Assembly: GCA_035762085.1 (NCBI GenBank)
Contig: DASTPT010000019.1
Span: forward strand, 1-29,972
Reading direction: 5' to 3'
DNA: 29,972 nucleotides
From: HRBIN12 sp035762085
GTDB taxonomy: Bacteria; Actinomycetota; UBA4738; HRBIN12
Each line of letters begins with the position of its first letter. Positions within the stretch are counted from its first letter, which is position 1. Positions 28,550 to 29,972 of the stretch are shown here, piece by piece. Made by a program: the position numbers and the translations under genes. A model generated the notes under the pieces. It was not told the DNA's origin. It searched no databases and saw nothing but the letters and a program-made list of their open reading frames with translations.

Positions 28550-29794
28550 ATGGCCGAGCTCGCGATCCGGGGCGGCACACCGATCCGACCGCAGGGGTTC
28601 CCAGCGTGGCCGGTCTGGGACGAGGCCGAGGTGCGCGCGGTAGCCGAGGTCGTACGCAGCGGCAGCTGGGGCGGCTTCCCCGAGCCCGGCCCGAGAGCGG
28701 CCGAGTTCGAGGCCGCCTTCGCCGAGTACCAGGGTGCGAGACACGGCATCCTCATGATGAACGGCACCGTCACGATGGAGGTCGCGCTCAAGGCACTCGG
28801 CATCGGGTGGGGCGACGAGGTGATCGTGCCAGCGCTCACGTTCGTCGCGACCGCCTACGCCCCGATGGCCGCCGGCGCTCTCCCGATCATCGTCGACGTC
28901 GAGCCCAGGACGTGGACGATCGACCTCGACCAGGTCGAGGCGGCGATCACGTCCAGGACGCGGGCCATCATGCCGGTGCACCTCGGGCAGCAGATGGCGG
29001 ATATGGATCGGCTGACGGAGATCGCGACCAGGCACGGTCTCGCCGTGGTGGAGGACTGCGCCCACGGGCACGGGCAGATGTGGGCCGGCCGCGGCGCCGG
29101 GTGCATCGGCGACTTCGGCTCGTTCAGCCACCAATCCTCGAAGATCCTGACCTCGGGCGAGGGCGGGACCCTGCTGACGAGCGAGGACAACCTGGCGCGA
29201 CGAGCGCATTCGATCATCGACTGTGGCCGGCCGAAAGACGTTGAGGAGAAGGGGTACACGTTCGGCGCGAACTACCGCCTGGGCGAGCTTCAAGCGGCGC
29301 TCCTCGTGACCCAGATGGGGCGCTTCGAGGCTCAGCGTGCAGAGCGCGAACAGGCCGCGATCGTGTTCGAGGAGCTCGCACCGCAGGTCCCGGGTGTGAC
29401 GATCAAGCCGCGCGATGCACGCATCACGCGTTGGAGCTTCTACAACTACATCTTCGCGATCGATCCCGAGGCGTTCGCCGGCGCGGCTAACCTCGTCGTC
29501 GCCGCCGCCCTCGAGGCCGAGGGCATCCCCGCCGAGGTCCAGTACCCGCCGATGAGCCGGTACGACCTGTTCCAGCCCTCGCTCTCGCGCCTGCCGGTCG
29601 CCGTCGAGTTCGCCGACCGCCTGGACCCCGCCACGATGTCCTTCCCGGTCGCCGAGGCCGCGGGCGAGCGCGAATCGATCTACCTCATGGAGAACACGTT
29701 CCGCGCCGGACGCGAGGGCATCGAGCACGTCGTCGAGGCCCTCGCGAAGGTCCAGGCGCACGCCGGCGAGCTTGCCGGGCTCGCGACCGGCTGA
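28550..29794 (+). CDS. DegT/DnrJ/EryC1/StrS-family PLP aminotransferase
   Basis: A 414-residue enzyme. It has the family start LAIRGGTPIRP, WPVWDEAEVRAVAEVVRSG and NGTVTMEVALKAL, VIVPALTFVATAYAP, Asp169 in VVEDCAHGHG (PLP nitrogen contact), and Lys198 in SHQSSKILTSGEGG as the PLP-binding Lys. NYRLGELQAALLVTQM and the C-terminal PATMSFPVAEAAGERESIYL complete the fold. Such enzymes transfer an amino group from Glu or Gln to a keto-sugar or keto-cyclitol. The nearest known group by motif is the scyllo-inosose/keto-sugar type. GGAAGGAG lies 9 bp before the ATG. It is divergent from the ROK-controlled ABC operon and likely shares its operator. Confidence 0.92.
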   Translation: MAELAIRGGTPIRPQGFPAWPVWDEAEVRAVAEVVRSGSWGGFPEPGPRAAEFEAAFAEYQGARHGILMMNGTVTMEVALKALGIGWGDEVIVPALTFVATAYAPMAAGALPIIVDVEPRTWTIDLDQVEAAITSRTRAIMPVHLGQQMADMDRLTEIATRHGLAVVEDCAHGHGQMWAGRGAGCIGDFGSFSHQSSKILTSGEGGTLLTSEDNLARRAHSIIDCGRPKDVEEKGYTFGANYRLGELQAALLVTQMGRFEAQRAEREQAAIVFEELAPQVPGVTIKPRDARITRWSFYNYIFAIDPEAFAGAANLVVAAALEAEGIPAEVQYPPMSRYDLFQPSLSRLPVAVEFADRLDPATMSFPVAEAAGERESIYLMENTFRAGREGIEHVVEALAKVQAHAGELAGLATG

Positions 29795-29807
29795 CCCAGG
29801 CGGCCGG

Positions 29808-29972
29808 TCACCGGATGGGAAACTGGATCTCAGTCAGGTAGTCGGCGGGATCCGGCGTCTCCTGCGGGGCGTTCAGGTAGATCTCGCGGGGCGGGCCGGC
29901 GACCTCATGGCCGTGCTCCTGGATCCACCCGGCGACGGTGTGGTAGGCGGGACCGAGCTCGTCGTACGGCCC
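29808..29972 (-). CDS. GyrI-like/effector-binding domain protein, C-terminal part (continues beyond the window)
   Basis: The last 54 codons of a minus-strand gene read GPYDELGPAYHTVAGWIQEHG, then VAGPPREIYLNAP and DYLTEIQFPIR before the TGA. This is the C-terminal half of a GyrI-like (AraC effector-binding type) small-molecule-binding domain, including the conserved Glu in TEIQFPI. It may be a stand-alone GyrI-like protein or the ligand domain of a MerR- or AraC-type regulator. The missing N-terminal part would decide. It converges on the aminotransferase gene with a 13-bp gap. Confidence 0.75.
   Translation of the reverse strand, partial: GPYDELGPAYHTVAGWIQEHGHEVAGPPREIYLNAPQETPDPADYLTEIQFPIR

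Overview
The window is a high-GC stretch in which almost every gene uses G/C-rich third codon positions. Gene content points to an actinomycete-type (Actinomycetota) chromosome: DrrA/DrrB exporters, an ECF41-type sigma factor, a NarL/DesR-type two-component system, a ROK-regulated sugar ABC operon, and several -10 hexamers lying so close to the start codon that the mRNAs are probably leaderless. No rRNA, tRNA, CRISPR array, integrase or transposase is seen, so the genus cannot be fixed from this window.

Positions 1-6780: a lipoprotein with a GH26-like glycosidase domain whose signal part and catalytic part are in different frames; a PrmC/HemK-like methyltransferase with an altered catalytic motif; on the minus strand a VOC protein and a TrmO-like protein; an ECF41-like sigma factor; an OmpR-type response regulator with its histidine kinase, which has a long Gly/Pro/Ser insert in the sensor region; and a small secreted protein with a Gln/Asn hexapeptide repeat tail.

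Positions 6780-14550: a secreted RTX-like Ca-binding repeat protein converging on a WYL-domain regulator; two DrrAB-type drug ABC exporters in opposite orientation, one on each side of a Pat-like acetyltransferase; and a TetR-family regulator divergent from the second exporter, with palindromic operator-like sites between them.

Positions 14551-21110: a 354-base gene-free leader rich in inverted repeats, ending in a hairpin that would hide the ribosome-binding site of a secreted protein of unknown function; a second small secreted protein; a DesK/DesR-like kinase and regulator; an alpha/beta hydrolase; a third ABC exporter; and a GNAT acetyltransferase. A near-identical 16-bp palindrome lies in front of the kinase operon and in front of the third exporter, suggesting that the regulator controls both.

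Positions 21110-29972: a secreted HExxH metalloprotease of the MXAN_6640 type; then a probable minus-strand operon of ROK repressor, solute-binding lipoprotein, two sugar-type permeases and a Gfo/Idh/MocA dehydrogenase. Divergent from it is a DegT/StrS-type aminotransferase. A perfect 15-bp palindrome lies between the two transcription units. The set looks like uptake plus oxidation and transamination of an unidentified sugar or cyclitol. No ATPase gene is present, so the permeases probably share an ATPase encoded elsewhere. Two genes of this operon (ROK and the first permease) lack a convincing canonical start codon. The window ends inside a GyrI-like domain gene on the minus strand.
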